Shown here: piece after piece, positions 18,159-27,497 of the stretch
Numbering within the stretch: position 1 is the stretch's first letter
Layout of the letters: each line of letters starts with the position of its first letter
Origin: Collinsella sp. AK_207A
Lineage (GTDB): Bacteria; Actinomycetota; Coriobacteriia; Coriobacteriales; Coriobacteriaceae
Assembly (NCBI RefSeq): GCF_902501965.1
Contig: NZ_CABWID010000010.1
Coordinates: forward strand, 1-64,000
Direction: 5' to 3'
DNA: 64,000 nucleotides
The notes under the pieces: generated by a model
The model's database searches: none
What the model saw: the letters and a program-made list of their open reading frames with translations, nothing else
What the model was told of the DNA's origin: nothing
Position numbers and translations under genes: made by a program

Positions 18159-20729
18159 TCACGATTGGTCATCCCTCTTCCTGCGATAGACAATCCCCGC
18201 CCCGGTAGCTGCAACGCCTATAGCTGCCGCCACAGCAGAGGCGACCCAGGAAACATCCCCCGTCTGCGGGAGTGAGCCGGGCGCTTGTTTACGAGCCGCA
18301 CTCACATTCTTGTCATTCGTGACACCCGCATCGTTCTTCTCTCCCGTGTGACCCTGGTTGGGCTTGGTCTTGTCGTCATTTCCGCTTGGGTTCTGATTAT
18401 CAGCCTTCTTGAGGCTTGCCTCGGCAGTCGCGAGCGCGGCCGCAAGCGCCTCGCCATCGGTCTTTGAAAGGTCTCCACTGTTCGCGAGGGCGTCGTGGAG
18501 CGCATCGTAGGCCTTCTGATATGCCTCGTAGGAACCCTGCTCATACACGCCATCGGAATTTGCTTTATAAGAGGATTCCAGCTGTTCAAGCGACATCGCC
18601 GTGTACCGTTCGACCCCCGCCATCGCCGCTCTAAGCTCCGTTGTGAGGCCATCCACGTCCTGTTGCGAGGTGGAAGTAAGACCGGCCCGGGCAGCATCAA
18701 TAGCCTGAACGAGCTTCGTACGCGATGAAGTCGTCCAACTATCGGTATCAAGCTGAGTTGCCTCGTCAATCGCTGCCTTCAAGCTGCTCGTATCAACTCG
18801 AGGAGTCGACTCCCCGTTGAGATAGCCCTCAATGATGCTCGATCCGTCCTTGCGTTGATTGAGAACCTCGTTCAGCGCATCGAGCCGCTTGTTCAGGCCC
18901 GAAACGTCTCCACCCGCTTGCTGCGTACTGGCGATTTCATCCTTAAGCTGGTTGATAGCATCAACCAGCTTGGCATCGTTCGACTCAACACTACCGTTGT
19001 TCAGCGCGTCGAATGCAATCGTCGCAATCGTGCCATAGCCACTTGTGAGGAACTGGTTCCCCACAAAGTAGTTGGGGTTCACCTTGTTGTTCACAACTGG
19101 GGAGTTTTTCGCGTTCGTCAGCAAGACAAGGGATGCGTTGTTCACCGGGTCGATCACCGTGAGCGTGCCCGTCCAACCGGTGTGCCCCACGGTGCTGGAG
19201 TCTACGATGGGAGAGAAATAGAAGTAATAACCGTTGTCCCCCTCGCGCCGCCATCCCAGGCCATAGGTGTTGCTCGCATCCTTCGGCTTGATAAACTGGT
19301 CGAGCGTATTGCGGTCGAAGAACCGGTTCTCCCCGTAACCGCCGCGATTGATCGTCACCTGGGTTAGAGCGGCAAGGTCATGGGCGTTCGAGAACAGTCC
19401 CGCATGACCAGATACGCCCTCCATGGTGTAGAACGCCTTTTCGTCGTGCACCTCGCCCTGAATCGTATGCGTACGGATGTTGTCGAAGCTGATAATACCG
19501 TCGCGCGTGTTGCCGTTCAGCTCCGTCGCCGCAACCTGATCCTTGGTAAAGCCATGCTGCAGCGGGTTGAAAGTGACATGGGTGAGCCCCATGGGGTTGT
19601 AGTAGCTCTGGGCCACGTACTCGTCAAGCCGCTGTCCCGTTACCTGCTCGACGATGAATCCCAGGAGCATGTAGTCCACGTCTGAATAGACCGTCTTCGT
19701 TCCAGGCATGTAGTCGAGTGGCGTGGCGATGATTTTCGAGAGCGCCTCATCGCGATGCTGTGTGAAAAGCGCCGCGTTTGCCTTGCTCCCAGGCTCGGTT
19801 TTACCGGTTTGAGGATTATAATCTATGTTGTGGTACTGGGGATCCGCCGGAAATCCCGCCTGATGCTGAAGGATCTCCTTCACGGTCAGCACGTTCTTTC
19901 CCTTGATGGCATCGTTATCGCCATCCTTGAAGGCGGGAATGTAGTCCTGCACGCGCTTGTTGATATCAATCTTGCCCTCAGACACGAGCTTCTGGACGGC
20001 GTAGTTCGTCGCGTACATCTTCGTGTTGCTCGCAAGATCGTACAGTGTGTCGTTGGTCACCTGCGCACCGCTCGTGAGACGTGTCCCGTCCTGTGCGTAG
20101 GAGTTTGCCAGGCCGTACGACGACTCCTTTACGATCTTCCCGTTTTTCGTAATGACGATCTGAGCGGAGGTGAATCCGTGATCGATCTCCGCCTGGATAA
20201 TCTGGTCGATGAGGCGGAAGCCATCGTTCCCCTCGTTCTCGGCGGCGGCATCGAGCAGCTTCGGGTAGGGAACCTTCACGTCAAGTAGGCTCTTCGATCC
20301 CAGATTCTCATCCGGGGTGATACGGGAAACCTGCAGGATGTTGTTACCGTTGACCGTGACGTCGGAGATGTCGACCTTGTTCCACACGTTTGCCTGGGAG
20401 CCGGCGAGCGAAACCCCCTTCCCGTTCACGTAGAGACGGTAGGCATCGGGCTGGGCACTTCGAACCAGCAGGTAGCCCTGACCCTCAAACCCCACGAAAC
20501 TGTTCTCAGCATTCGTAGTCAGACTATCATCGTAGCCGGAATTTGGCTGGGAATCATAGCGGGGGTATGAGCGATCAATCTGAAACGAGCCGTTGGCGCT
20601 CACATCGGCCTGCACAGCCTGCTGTGCAAACAAGGGGGCTGGATGCGCGAGTACGCTCCCGCACGATAGACCTGTCGCGATCGCAGCAATGGCGGCAGCA
20701 CGCCAGCCGACCCTACGAATGCATCCCAT
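18159..20729 (-). CDS. Cell-wall-anchored AmiE-like serine hydrolase (beta-lactamase fold)
   Basis: An 856-residue secreted protein. A signal peptide (about 1-36) precedes a beta-rich N-terminal domain, then a class C beta-lactamase/penicillin-binding fold: SNTK (Ser234, Lys237), YSD (Tyr348) and GHTG (515-518) form the three usual active-site motifs. About 240 residues of helical FIVAR-like repeats follow, then LPQTG, a membrane helix and RRKRDD, a sortase anchor. In B. subtilis the AmiE of the mur locus (same fold) is an N-acetylmuramyl-L-alanine amidase; that role is inferred here. The ATG at 20729 follows GGGAG. It lies 60 bp upstream of murQ on the same strand. Confidence 0.85.
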   Translation of the reverse strand: MGCIRRVGWRAAAIAAIATGLSCGSVLAHPAPLFAQQAVQADVSANGSFQIDRSYPRYDSQPNSGYDDSLTTNAENSFVGFEGQGYLLVRSAQPDAYRLYVNGKGVSLAGSQANVWNKVDISDVTVNGNNILQVSRITPDENLGSKSLLDVKVPYPKLLDAAAENEGNDGFRLIDQIIQAEIDHGFTSAQIVITKNGKIVKESSYGLANSYAQDGTRLTSGAQVTNDTLYDLASNTKMYATNYAVQKLVSEGKIDINKRVQDYIPAFKDGDNDAIKGKNVLTVKEILQHQAGFPADPQYHNIDYNPQTGKTEPGSKANAALFTQHRDEALSKIIATPLDYMPGTKTVYSDVDYMLLGFIVEQVTGQRLDEYVAQSYYNPMGLTHVTFNPLQHGFTKDQVAATELNGNTRDGIISFDNIRTHTIQGEVHDEKAFYTMEGVSGHAGLFSNAHDLAALTQVTINRGGYGENRFFDRNTLDQFIKPKDASNTYGLGWRREGDNGYYFYFSPIVDSSTVGHTGWTGTLTVIDPVNNASLVLLTNAKNSPVVNNKVNPNYFVGNQFLTSGYGTIATIAFDALNNGSVESNDAKLVDAINQLKDEIASTQQAGGDVSGLNKRLDALNEVLNQRKDGSSIIEGYLNGESTPRVDTSSLKAAIDEATQLDTDSWTTSSRTKLVQAIDAARAGLTSTSQQDVDGLTTELRAAMAGVERYTAMSLEQLESSYKANSDGVYEQGSYEAYQKAYDALHDALANSGDLSKTDGEALAAALATAEASLKKADNQNPSGNDDKTKPNQGHTGEKNDAGVTNDKNVSAARKQAPGSLPQTGDVSWVASAVAAAIGVAATGAGIVYRRKRDDQS

Positions 20730-21054
20730 GAAACCATCTCCCATCAAAGACAGATCGCGGGCGATCCCTTACCGTCCGCCTCCTTCCGGACCCATAGTGG
20801 ATGCAAAGGTCCTCCCCATCCCCTTCACAAAGTGGTCTGATATAAGAGTACCGGCATCTTTCACCCCAACGGTAGAATTCCGACTTCAAGCGGCACCAAA
20901 CACGCGCCATTTTTATCACCAGATGTAACAAGTATTCGAAAGCTGCCATCAACCTCACTCGACCGAACTACATTGAACGCGTCGCTTTATTCGGTGCCTT
21001 GGCGGAACCGTCGTAACCACCACCCTCAACAGAGACGAATAGGAGGAGCTGGAT
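20730..21054. promoter_or_regulatory. Divergent promoter region of the mur locus
   Basis: This 325-bp gap has no ORF. On the minus strand TTGGGG (20864-20869) and TTATAT (20840-20845) are 18 bp apart and could drive the amidase-murQ-murP unit. The regulator gene to the right has its own AGGAGGAG site. A MurR-type operator is expected here, but I could not identify a convincing palindrome. Confidence 0.4.
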
Positions 21055-21963
21055 ATGGATGAGGCAACACAGGAACAGATTCCTGCGGTTCTTAACCCGG
21101 AGGATATACTCTCGCGTCTGCAGGCGATGCGTCACTCTTGCGGACCCTCCGAGGATGCGCTTATAGGCTTCTTGCTCGACAACCCGGAAGTCTCCTCGCA
21201 CGCGACGATACGCTCACTTTCGCACGCCGCCTTCGTCTCTCCAGCAACGATCATCCGTACCTGCAAGCGGGCAGGCTACCAGGGGTTCAAGGATTTCAAG
21301 CGCGCCATGTTGCTCGCATGCGCCGCGCGAAACGCCCAGCTCACCGAAATGCAGGAGGGCATCCTTCCTCAAGACTCCGTGAACGTCATCGTGCAGAAGG
21401 TCACCGCACGCACCATACGCGCGGTAGAGGATACTGCCCGTCTCGTTAGTCTCTCCAGTCTCATGACCTGCTCCCAGCTCATCCTGACCCGGGCGCGTAT
21501 CGGCATCTTCGGTATCGGGGAATCTCAACTTGTGGCACAGGACCTCAAGGCAAAGCTTTTGCGAATCAATCTCACCTGTAACGCTGAGGCCGACTGGCAC
21601 AACCAGCTTCTTATCGCGAAAAACATGACCGAGACAGATCTTGCAATCGCCATCAGCTACAGCGGTATGACACCCGAGACGGCGAACTGTGCACACGAGG
21701 CCCATCGGCGAGGTGCGTCGGTCATCGCCATCACGAGCGAGCCAGTCTCCTCCCGCCTCGCAAAGGAGTCCGACGTGACACTCCAGACCGTACGGACTGA
21801 GCCCGAGGTGCGAAGCGGGGCCTTAACATCGAGGATGTCACAGCTCCAAGTAGTCGACATGCTCTATACCGTCTGCATCAATACGGACAGGGATCGTCTC
21901 ACTAAAATCATCATAGCGAACAGCATCAAGAAGCAGTCAGACGCCGCATCGGCGGTATCCTAG
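21055..21963 (+). CDS. murR: RpiR/MurR-family transcriptional regulator
   Basis: A 302-residue regulator with an N-terminal RpiR-type helix-turn-helix (LSHAAFVSPATIIRTCKRAG, about residues 62-81) and a C-terminal SIS sugar-phosphate domain (GIGESQLVAQDLKAKL, then ISYSGMTPET). In known loci MurR represses murPQ and is relieved by MurNAc-6-P. It is divergent from the amidase-murQ-murP-mupG genes, a classic arrangement for a local regulator. ATG at 21055 follows AGGAGGAGCT. The gene symbol is based on context; the ligand is inferred. Confidence 0.85.
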   Translation: MDEATQEQIPAVLNPEDILSRLQAMRHSCGPSEDALIGFLLDNPEVSSHATIRSLSHAAFVSPATIIRTCKRAGYQGFKDFKRAMLLACAARNAQLTEMQEGILPQDSVNVIVQKVTARTIRAVEDTARLVSLSSLMTCSQLILTRARIGIFGIGESQLVAQDLKAKLLRINLTCNAEADWHNQLLIAKNMTETDLAIAISYSGMTPETANCAHEAHRRGASVIAITSEPVSSRLAKESDVTLQTVRTEPEVRSGALTSRMSQLQVVDMLYTVCINTDRDRLTKIIIANSIKKQSDAASAVS

Positions 21964-21993
21964 ACCGACAACTTCGCTCCGGTCCAAGCTGTG

Positions 21994-22941
21994 CTAGTCC
22001 CGCTTCAGCTCCACCAGCTCTTCGAGCATGCGGGCGACGCCCTCGTGGTTGTTGTCATACGCGGTCTGCGCCTGGGCGCGCGCACGGATGCCTGGCTCGG
22101 CGTTACACATGGCCACGCCGAGCCAGGCATGGGAGATCATGTCTACATCGTTGGCGCTGTCCCCGATGGCGAGCACGCGGTCCGCGCGCACGCCCAGGTG
22201 CGCGGCGAGCCAGCATATCCCGTTCCACTTGGACGTGCCCGCCGCGTTGATCTCGATGTTCCACCCAAGCGAGTTGGACAGCTCGTAATCTGTGTGCTTC
22301 GCAAGCCACGCCATCAACTGGAAGCGCACCTCGGGATCGGTATAGAAGAGATTGATGTGTCCGATCGGGCCGGGAAGTGCGCGCACGCCGTCCACCAAGT
22401 TCGGCATCACGCGGCGGGTGCGGCGGACGAAGGCCTGCGTCCGCCCGTCAAGCGTCGTGCGGTCCAGGTGATCGAGCTGGTCGACGGCCGTGTAGATCGT
22501 GCCGTGGCAGACCACGTCCACGAAGACGCTCGCGCCGAACCTCGCCACCAGCTTGTGCACGAGATCGGCGGCCTCGTCGGACTTCATGCCGGTCTCGTGA
22601 ATGTCTGCGCTCGCGGCGCGGTCCGCGCCCAGCCGCATCACGCACGCGCCCGCGCAGCCCACGGCGTATTCCATCCCCGGTACGCCGAAGAGTTCCGCGG
22701 GCAGGATGCTCAACACGCGACCAGTCGCCGGCACCACGTGGATGCCAGACCCGAGCGCCGCTCGGATGGCCGCAACGGTGCGCGGCGTGATGGTCTTCTC
22801 GTCGGTGAAGAGGGTGCCGTCCAGGTCGATGGCCACCAGCTCAACCTCACGAGCACGGGCCTCGATGTTCTGGTCAAGCAGGTCGTAGCCATCACAGGCG
22901 CAGCCCGCAATCTCAGGTGGTTCCAAGTTGACGAGCGCCAT
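21994..22941 (-). CDS. Cof-type HAD hydrolase
   Basis: A 315-residue haloacid-dehalogenase phosphatase of the Cof/type IIB group. Motif I is AIDLDGTLFTD (nucleophile Asp39, Asp41), a large C2B cap lies in the middle, and motif IV is GDSANDVDM near residue 262. Enzymes of this group dephosphorylate sugar phosphates, FMN or similar small molecules; the substrate cannot be told from sequence. About 33 residues precede the usual start of the domain, but no later ATG exists before motif I. ATG at 22941 follows GAGGGAGAGG. Confidence 0.88.
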   Translation of the reverse strand: MALVNLEPPEIAGCACDGYDLLDQNIEARAREVELVAIDLDGTLFTDEKTITPRTVAAIRAALGSGIHVVPATGRVLSILPAELFGVPGMEYAVGCAGACVMRLGADRAASADIHETGMKSDEAADLVHKLVARFGASVFVDVVCHGTIYTAVDQLDHLDRTTLDGRTQAFVRRTRRVMPNLVDGVRALPGPIGHINLFYTDPEVRFQLMAWLAKHTDYELSNSLGWNIEINAAGTSKWNGICWLAAHLGVRADRVLAIGDSANDVDMISHAWLGVAMCNAEPGIRARAQAQTAYDNNHEGVARMLEELVELKRD

Positions 22942-23199
22942 GCGCTGCCTCTCCCTCTGACGGTCACGCGTGCCCGTGGCCCGTCGCGACAGCTTCGTTC
23001 ACCGAGGATTCTAGCGATTCGCCGGTGCCGCGCGAACCTGGATTGCAAAACCGGCACCGGGCCGCACGGCTGGGCGCCTCGCCGCCTTCCCCGACGCAGC
23101 GGTCGGCTCCTCGAGGACCCGCGGCCCGTCGTTTGCCTCCCACTATCTTCTTATCGTGTTTTGACTGCTTCAATCGAACCATTCAGAATACGATGCAGT

Positions 23200-23400
23200 T
23201 ACTGGCGAGGCAGGTGTGCCGGCATGTGTCCCGGGGCGCCTTCGGCGACCCCGTTGAGGAGTCTGGCAGCCTGCCATTCGAGGCGGTTCGCGAATTAGCT
23301 GGATGGCAAAGCCGACTTCTCGGTTACCCCGTGTCTCTTTTAGGAGGTTGCGAGCCCGTTTGGAGAGCAGGGCCTGCCATGTGCGAAGGAGGCGGACGCC
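23200..23400 (+). ncRNA. Possible IS110 bridge-RNA region (relic)
   Basis: IS110-group elements carry a bridge RNA in the non-coding end upstream of the transposase. Here the roughly 200 bases directly before the transposase ATG can pair GGCAGG (23209-23214) with CCTGCC (23270-23275) around a stem CGGGG/CCCCG (23232-23253), followed by a second hairpin AGCCGA/TCGGTT near 23310-23326. The location and fold are suggestive only. The rest of 22942-23200 holds no gene that I can support. Confidence 0.3.
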
Positions 23401-23997
23401 ATGATCTACGCCGGAATCGACTTAGCCAAAGGCGAGCACGTCATAGGGGCGATCGACGAGCCCAGCGTCAACGCCGCGAAGCCGCGTCGTTTCCGAACTC
23501 GACGGACGGGTTCGATAGACGCCGTTCCACCTCGAAGGTTTGGGCGAGTCTAAGGAATCCGCGCCCATCGGCATGGAGGCGACCGGACCGCTCATCCTCA
23601 CCATCCCCGGCATCGGTCACGTCTTCGGCGCTCGAATCGTCTCCGAAATAGGAGACGTCCGCAGGTTCGGGAATGCTTCGGCGATCGTGGGCTACGCCGG
23701 CATCAACCCCTCGATCAGCCGGTCGGGCAAGTTCTCGTCAAGCGAGAACCGCATCGCAAAACAAGGGTCCCCTTACTTGGGGCGCGCCCTCTACCTTGCC
23801 GCAACGACCCACATACGGCCCTCGACCCCGCTTCGCGATTACAACGACAAGAAGCGGATGGACGGCAAGTCCCGCAGAGAGGCGCTAATCGCTGCCGCCA
23901 GAAACTGACCCACATGATCTACGCAGTGCTCTCAAAGCAGGAACCTTATCGCCCTGACGCCGCTGGAGAGGATCAGGCGGCATCGCGTTCTGAATGA
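23401..23997 (+). pseudogene. Decayed IS110-family transposase
   Basis: The ATG follows GAAGGAGG and begins MIYAGIDLAKGEHVIGAID, the DEDD/RuvC-like start of IS110 transposases. The reading then shifts frame through SFPNSTDGFDR and again into HLEGLGESKESAPIGMEATG. After that about 200 residues are missing, and the text resumes with the C-terminal Transposase_20 domain (LTIPGIGHVFGARIVSEIGD, GYAGINPS, NKR-type basic stretch). A last frameshift near 23905 restores the original frame to THMIYAVLSKQEPYRP and a stop at 23995-23997. It cannot make an active enzyme. Intact members are about 400 residues. Confidence 0.88.
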
Positions 23998-24086
23998 TTC
24001 GAAATGAAGTTGCCAAAGTGCCCATGGAACCGAATCAAAAACTGCTAGAAAAAAACTTCCCAAGGTGCCTGACTACCCATAGCTGG

Positions 24087-24132
24087 TCTCATAAATACAA
24101 ATGTTTGTTCGTAATTTCTCTGTTCGTTTTTT
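24087..24132. repeat. Dispersed 46-bp repeat, copy B
   Basis: Same orientation as copy A at 14432-14477, with two mismatches; the central palindrome reads ACAAATGTTTGT. It lies about 140 bp upstream of a membrane-protein gene that is followed by a TetR regulator, which makes an operator role plausible. Confidence 0.8.
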
Positions 24133-24273
24133 TGTTTTCATGGTAAGCTCTCCACAGACGGTAGCAATCCGGGCGGCACCGGCATCTTTTACACCGCGTA
24201 CCGATATGTAAAGACGCCTCTGCTCCGGCTTTCTATACTGGGCCTTACCTATCAACAGCTAAGGGAGGCAAGC

Positions 24274-25206
24274 ATGGGCATTTTGTACCAAGCGCAGGAC
24301 ATGTCGTACTGGGCCATCTGGCTCTTCATCCTGTTTGCCCTAATGGCGTTCAACGAGCTGGGACGAGCCAAACCGTGGACGGGCATCGTGCTCTTTGCCA
24401 TCGTGCCGCTCTTCTGCACGGTCTTTATCTGGCCCACCACGGCCGCGCCGGGTAACGAATATGGAACGGGTACGTGGTTCAACTGGGTGAAGACGTACTC
24501 CGCTCTGGCCGGATGCCTTGGCTTCATGGTGCTCCGCTACACCAAGCTCGGGCAGAACAAGTGGGCGCTGCTCTTTCCGCCCATCATCTTGGCCGTCAAC
24601 ATCGCCGAGGCGGTGCTCCGCGACTTCCAGGTCTTCAGCTACGCCCTCTGGACCGGCGGCGAGGTCGACAACCTGTGGACCATCTCGGGGCCGTGGAACA
24701 TCATGAACGGCATCGCCGGTATCCTGAACATCGTGACCATCTGCGGCTGGATGGGCATCTTCATCTCGAAAGACCGCACTCGCGACATGATCTGGCCCGA
24801 CATGATCTGGCCATGGATCATCGCGTACGACCTGTGGAACTTTGCCTACACCTATAACTGCATCTCGGACCACTCGGCCTATTGCGGCTTGGCACTGCTG
24901 CTCTCCTGCACCATCCCGAGCTTTTTCATCAAGCGCGGGCCCTGGCTGCAGCACCGTGCCCACACGCTCGGTCTGTGGATCATGTTCGTCATGACCGTTC
25001 CCCAGTTCGCCGATCGCATCGCGCCCATATACACCACGCACAACCCCACCGCGTTCTTCATCGTCAGCCTGCTGGCGCTCTTGATGAACGCGGGCGTGGC
25101 GGTGTATCAGTTCGCCAAGATTAGGTGCCAGCACCTCAATCCGCTCACGCAGGAGCTCTATACCGACACGAAGGCCTATCAGAGCGTTGTTGAGGAGAAT
25201 CGCTAG
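24274..25206 (+). CDS. Polytopic membrane protein, possibly DUF5692 family
   Basis: A 310-residue protein with about eight hydrophobic segments spread over its whole length and many tryptophans (WAIWLFILFALMAFNELG near the N-terminus, WNIMNGIAGILNIVTICGW in the middle). The C-terminal 35 residues are hydrophilic. It resembles the DUF5692 group of uncharacterised membrane proteins; that assignment is from memory of the family and is tentative. ATG at 24274 follows AAGGGAGG. The TetR gene downstream suggests an inducible role such as stress response or efflux, which is inference. Confidence 0.7.
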   Translation: MGILYQAQDMSYWAIWLFILFALMAFNELGRAKPWTGIVLFAIVPLFCTVFIWPTTAAPGNEYGTGTWFNWVKTYSALAGCLGFMVLRYTKLGQNKWALLFPPIILAVNIAEAVLRDFQVFSYALWTGGEVDNLWTISGPWNIMNGIAGILNIVTICGWMGIFISKDRTRDMIWPDMIWPWIIAYDLWNFAYTYNCISDHSAYCGLALLLSCTIPSFFIKRGPWLQHRAHTLGLWIMFVMTVPQFADRIAPIYTTHNPTAFFIVSLLALLMNAGVAVYQFAKIRCQHLNPLTQELYTDTKAYQSVVEENR

Positions 25207-25320
25207 ACGACGATCGCGTTTTGCTAGGGCGGTCGGCCTCCGTACAGCACAGGCCGACGACCGAAGACCCTCCCCCGCTCGCTGAAACCAGCAAGGGAGT
25301 GCCGCACATGCGGCGATAAT

Positions 25321-25350
25321 GGGGCCACGTTCGCATCCGGACGTGGCCCC
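25321..25350 (+). terminator. Hairpin after the membrane protein gene
   Basis: GGGGCCACGT pairs perfectly with ACGTGGCCCC (10 bp, 10-base loop), followed by the weak tract TGTTCGT. It separates the membrane gene from the TetR gene and rules out a TetR start upstream of 25350. Confidence 0.5.
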
Positions 25351-25372
25351 TGTTCGTCGCAGAAAGTGTCCC

Positions 25373-26032
25373 ATGTACCAACCAGACCCCGTACAAACCT
25401 GCAAGGTCGAAGGATTCGCCTGCCGCCTCTCCATGAAGAGCAGGCGCCTCCAGGGACAAAAGGGGCAGATCGTACAAGCGGCCCGACGCCTCTACGAGAC
25501 TCAAGGCGTCCACCGCACCACGGTGAAAGACATTGCCCAGGAGGTAGGAATCACGCGCGAACTGGTGTACTGCTACTTCTCGGGCAAGCAGCAGATTACC
25601 GATGCTGTGCTCGATGACTACGTGGAAGACCTCGTTGAAAGCGCCTTGGTCTGGAACGAGGGGCGCGTCTTTGGCCAAACGTCCGAAAGCCTCCGCACCT
25701 GTGTTCAGGCGTTTCGGCGTGCCCTCTACGACGCAAGCGGCCAGCCACGCCCCATGATTCGCGTTCTTGAGGAACTCGGCTGCCGCGACGAGTTCGACGT
25801 TCGCGCCGTGCGCGAGACGGTCAACGCCATCAACGCCTGCGTGGTCACGGAGTACGCGCGCTTCCATAAGATCGAGATCGACATGGTCTACGAGATGTTC
25901 TGCGTCGTCCTCTTCGGCCTCGTGGGACTCATCAAGGTGTACCCTGGCATCACGGACGACGAGCTCATGAAAGTCATCGAGCAAACACTTCGGCTGGACA
26001 TGCACCCACTCGCTTCCCCGCCCTCCGCATAA
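25373..26032 (+). CDS. TetR-family transcriptional regulator
   Basis: A 219-residue repressor-type protein. The N-terminal TetR helix-turn-helix runs through IVQAARRLYETQGVHRTTV and KDIAQEVGITRELVYCYFSG (about residues 31-72). The ligand-binding half has no recognisable specificity signature. The chosen ATG at 25373 lies after the hairpin at 25321-25350, has only a weak AGAAAG site, and leaves about 25 residues ahead of the HTH. It probably controls the membrane gene upstream; the palindromic repeat at 24087 is a candidate target. Confidence 0.85.
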   Translation: MYQPDPVQTCKVEGFACRLSMKSRRLQGQKGQIVQAARRLYETQGVHRTTVKDIAQEVGITRELVYCYFSGKQQITDAVLDDYVEDLVESALVWNEGRVFGQTSESLRTCVQAFRRALYDASGQPRPMIRVLEELGCRDEFDVRAVRETVNAINACVVTEYARFHKIEIDMVYEMFCVVLFGLVGLIKVYPGITDDELMKVIEQTLRLDMHPLASPPSA

Positions 26033-26038
26033 AAACGA

Positions 26039-26072
26039 AACGCCGCCCCGCTTGAGAATGCGGAGCGGCGTT
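26039..26072. terminator. Bidirectional terminator between tetR-type gene and serS
   Basis: AACGCCGC pairs with GCGGCGTT, with a further inner CCGC/GCGG pairing. On the minus strand it is followed by TCGTTTTTATG, a good fit for termination of serS, and it also closes the convergent TetR gene. Confidence 0.75.
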
Positions 26073-26107
26073 CTGACTCGACCATGTGAGCCAAGTGGCA
26101 GCTAGAC

Positions 26108-27391
26108 CTAGGCGCCGATGATGTCGCAACCCATGTAGGGGCGCAAGACCTCGGGAACCGTCACGGTGCCGTCAGCGTTCTGGTAGTTCTCCAGAATCGC
26201 CGCCATGGTGCGGCCCGCAGGCAGACCGGAACCGTTGAGCGTATGCAGGTAGCGCGTGCCCTTGAAGTTCTCGGGGTCGCGATACTTGATGTTCGCGCGG
26301 CGGGCCTGGAAGTCGCCGCAGTTGGAGCAGGAGGAAATCTCCTTGAAGCTGTTGTAGCTCGGGAGCCACACCTCCACGTCGTAGGTCTGGCGCGCGGAGA
26401 AGCCCAGGTCGCCGGTGCACAGGCTGATCACGCGATACGGCAGGCCCAACTGCTGCAGCAGGTACTCGCACTCGGCGGTCATGCTCTCGAGCTGGTTGTC
26501 GGAGTCCTCCGGCGTGGCAAACTTGACCATCTCAACCTTGTCGAACTCGTGCTGGCGAATGATACCGCGCGTGTCGCGACCGGCGGAGCCGGCCTCCTCG
26601 CGGAAGCACGGGGTGAAGGCGGTGTACCAGCGCGGCAGGCTATCGGCATCCAGCACCTCGCCGGCGTGCAGGTTGGTCAGCACGACCTCGGCGGTGGGAA
26701 TCAGGAAGTTGTCACCGGACACGTGATAGGCGTCATCCTCGAACTTGGGCAGCTGACCCGTGCCGAACATCGTCTGGCGCTTGACCACCACGGGCGGCCA
26801 CCACTCCTTGAAGCCGCGGCTCGTATGGGTGTCGAGGAAGAAGTTGATGAGCGCGCGCTCCAGGCGGGCACCGGCGCCGCCCATCACGGTAAAGCGGCTG
26901 CCAGAGAGCTTCATGCCGCGGTCGAAGTCCAGGATATCCAGGTCGGTACCCAGATCCCAGTGCGCCTTGGGCTCAAAGCCCTCGGCTGCGAAGTCGCGGG
27001 GCTTGCCCCAACGGCGACGCTCGGGGTTCTCGGTCTCATCCTTGCCCACGGGCGTGGCGGCGCAGGGGATGTTCGGCAGATGGGCCATGAAGTCGTAGAG
27101 CTCCTGCTCGAGCTCGGCACGCTTGGCGGCAAGGCCGTCGATCTTCTCGTTGACCTCGCGCACGGCCTCCTTGGCGGCCTCGGCCTCATCCTTCTTGCCG
27201 GCGCGCATCAGCTCGCCGATCTTCTTGGACTCAGCGTTACGCGTGGCCTGCAGTTCCTCCACCTCGGCGATGACAGAGCGGCGCTCGCCGTCCATCTGGA
27301 AGAACTTCTCGCGATCCCACGAGGTCTGGCGATTAGCCATGGCCTCGTCTACCGCATCGGGATTCTCGCGGACGAATTTGATATCGAGCAT
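26108..27391 (-). CDS. serS: Seryl-tRNA synthetase
   Basis: Class II aminoacyl-tRNA synthetase, 427 residues. The N-terminal long coiled coil (about residues 30-105, rich in Glu/Ala/Lys) binds the tRNA-Ser variable arm. The catalytic core shows motif 2 (FRxE as [15 protein letters not shown]) and motif 3 ([16 protein letters not shown]). The start [12 protein letters not shown] is the family norm, and ATG at 27391 follows GGAAGG; a 12-residue upstream extension is unlikely. No T-box leader is visible upstream. Confidence 0.97.
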   Translation of the reverse strand: MLDIKFVRENPDAVDEAMANRQTSWDREKFFQMDGERRSVIAEVEELQATRNAESKKIGELMRAGKKDEAEAAKEAVREVNEKIDGLAAKRAELEQELYDFMAHLPNIPCAATPVGKDETENPERRRWGKPRDFAAEGFEPKAHWDLGTDLDILDFDRGMKLSGSRFTVMGGAGARLERALINFFLDTHTSRGFKEWWPPVVVKRQTMFGTGQLPKFEDDAYHVSGDNFLIPTAEVVLTNLHAGEVLDADSLPRWYTAFTPCFREEAGSAGRDTRGIIRQHEFDKVEMVKFATPEDSDNQLESMTAECEYLLQQLGLPYRVISLCTGDLGFSARQTYDVEVWLPSYNSFKEISSCSNCGDFQARRANIKYRDPENFKGTRYLHTLNGSGLPAGRTMAAILENYQNADGTVTVPEVLRPYMGCDIIGA

Positions 27392-27497
27392 GGTATCTGC
27401 CTTCCGTATCGAGCTCGGTTCGCACATTCAGTTTTGCATCCGCAAGTATATACTTGTGCGCGTAAACCGAGACGTCGAGACACCAAGAAGGCATCGG

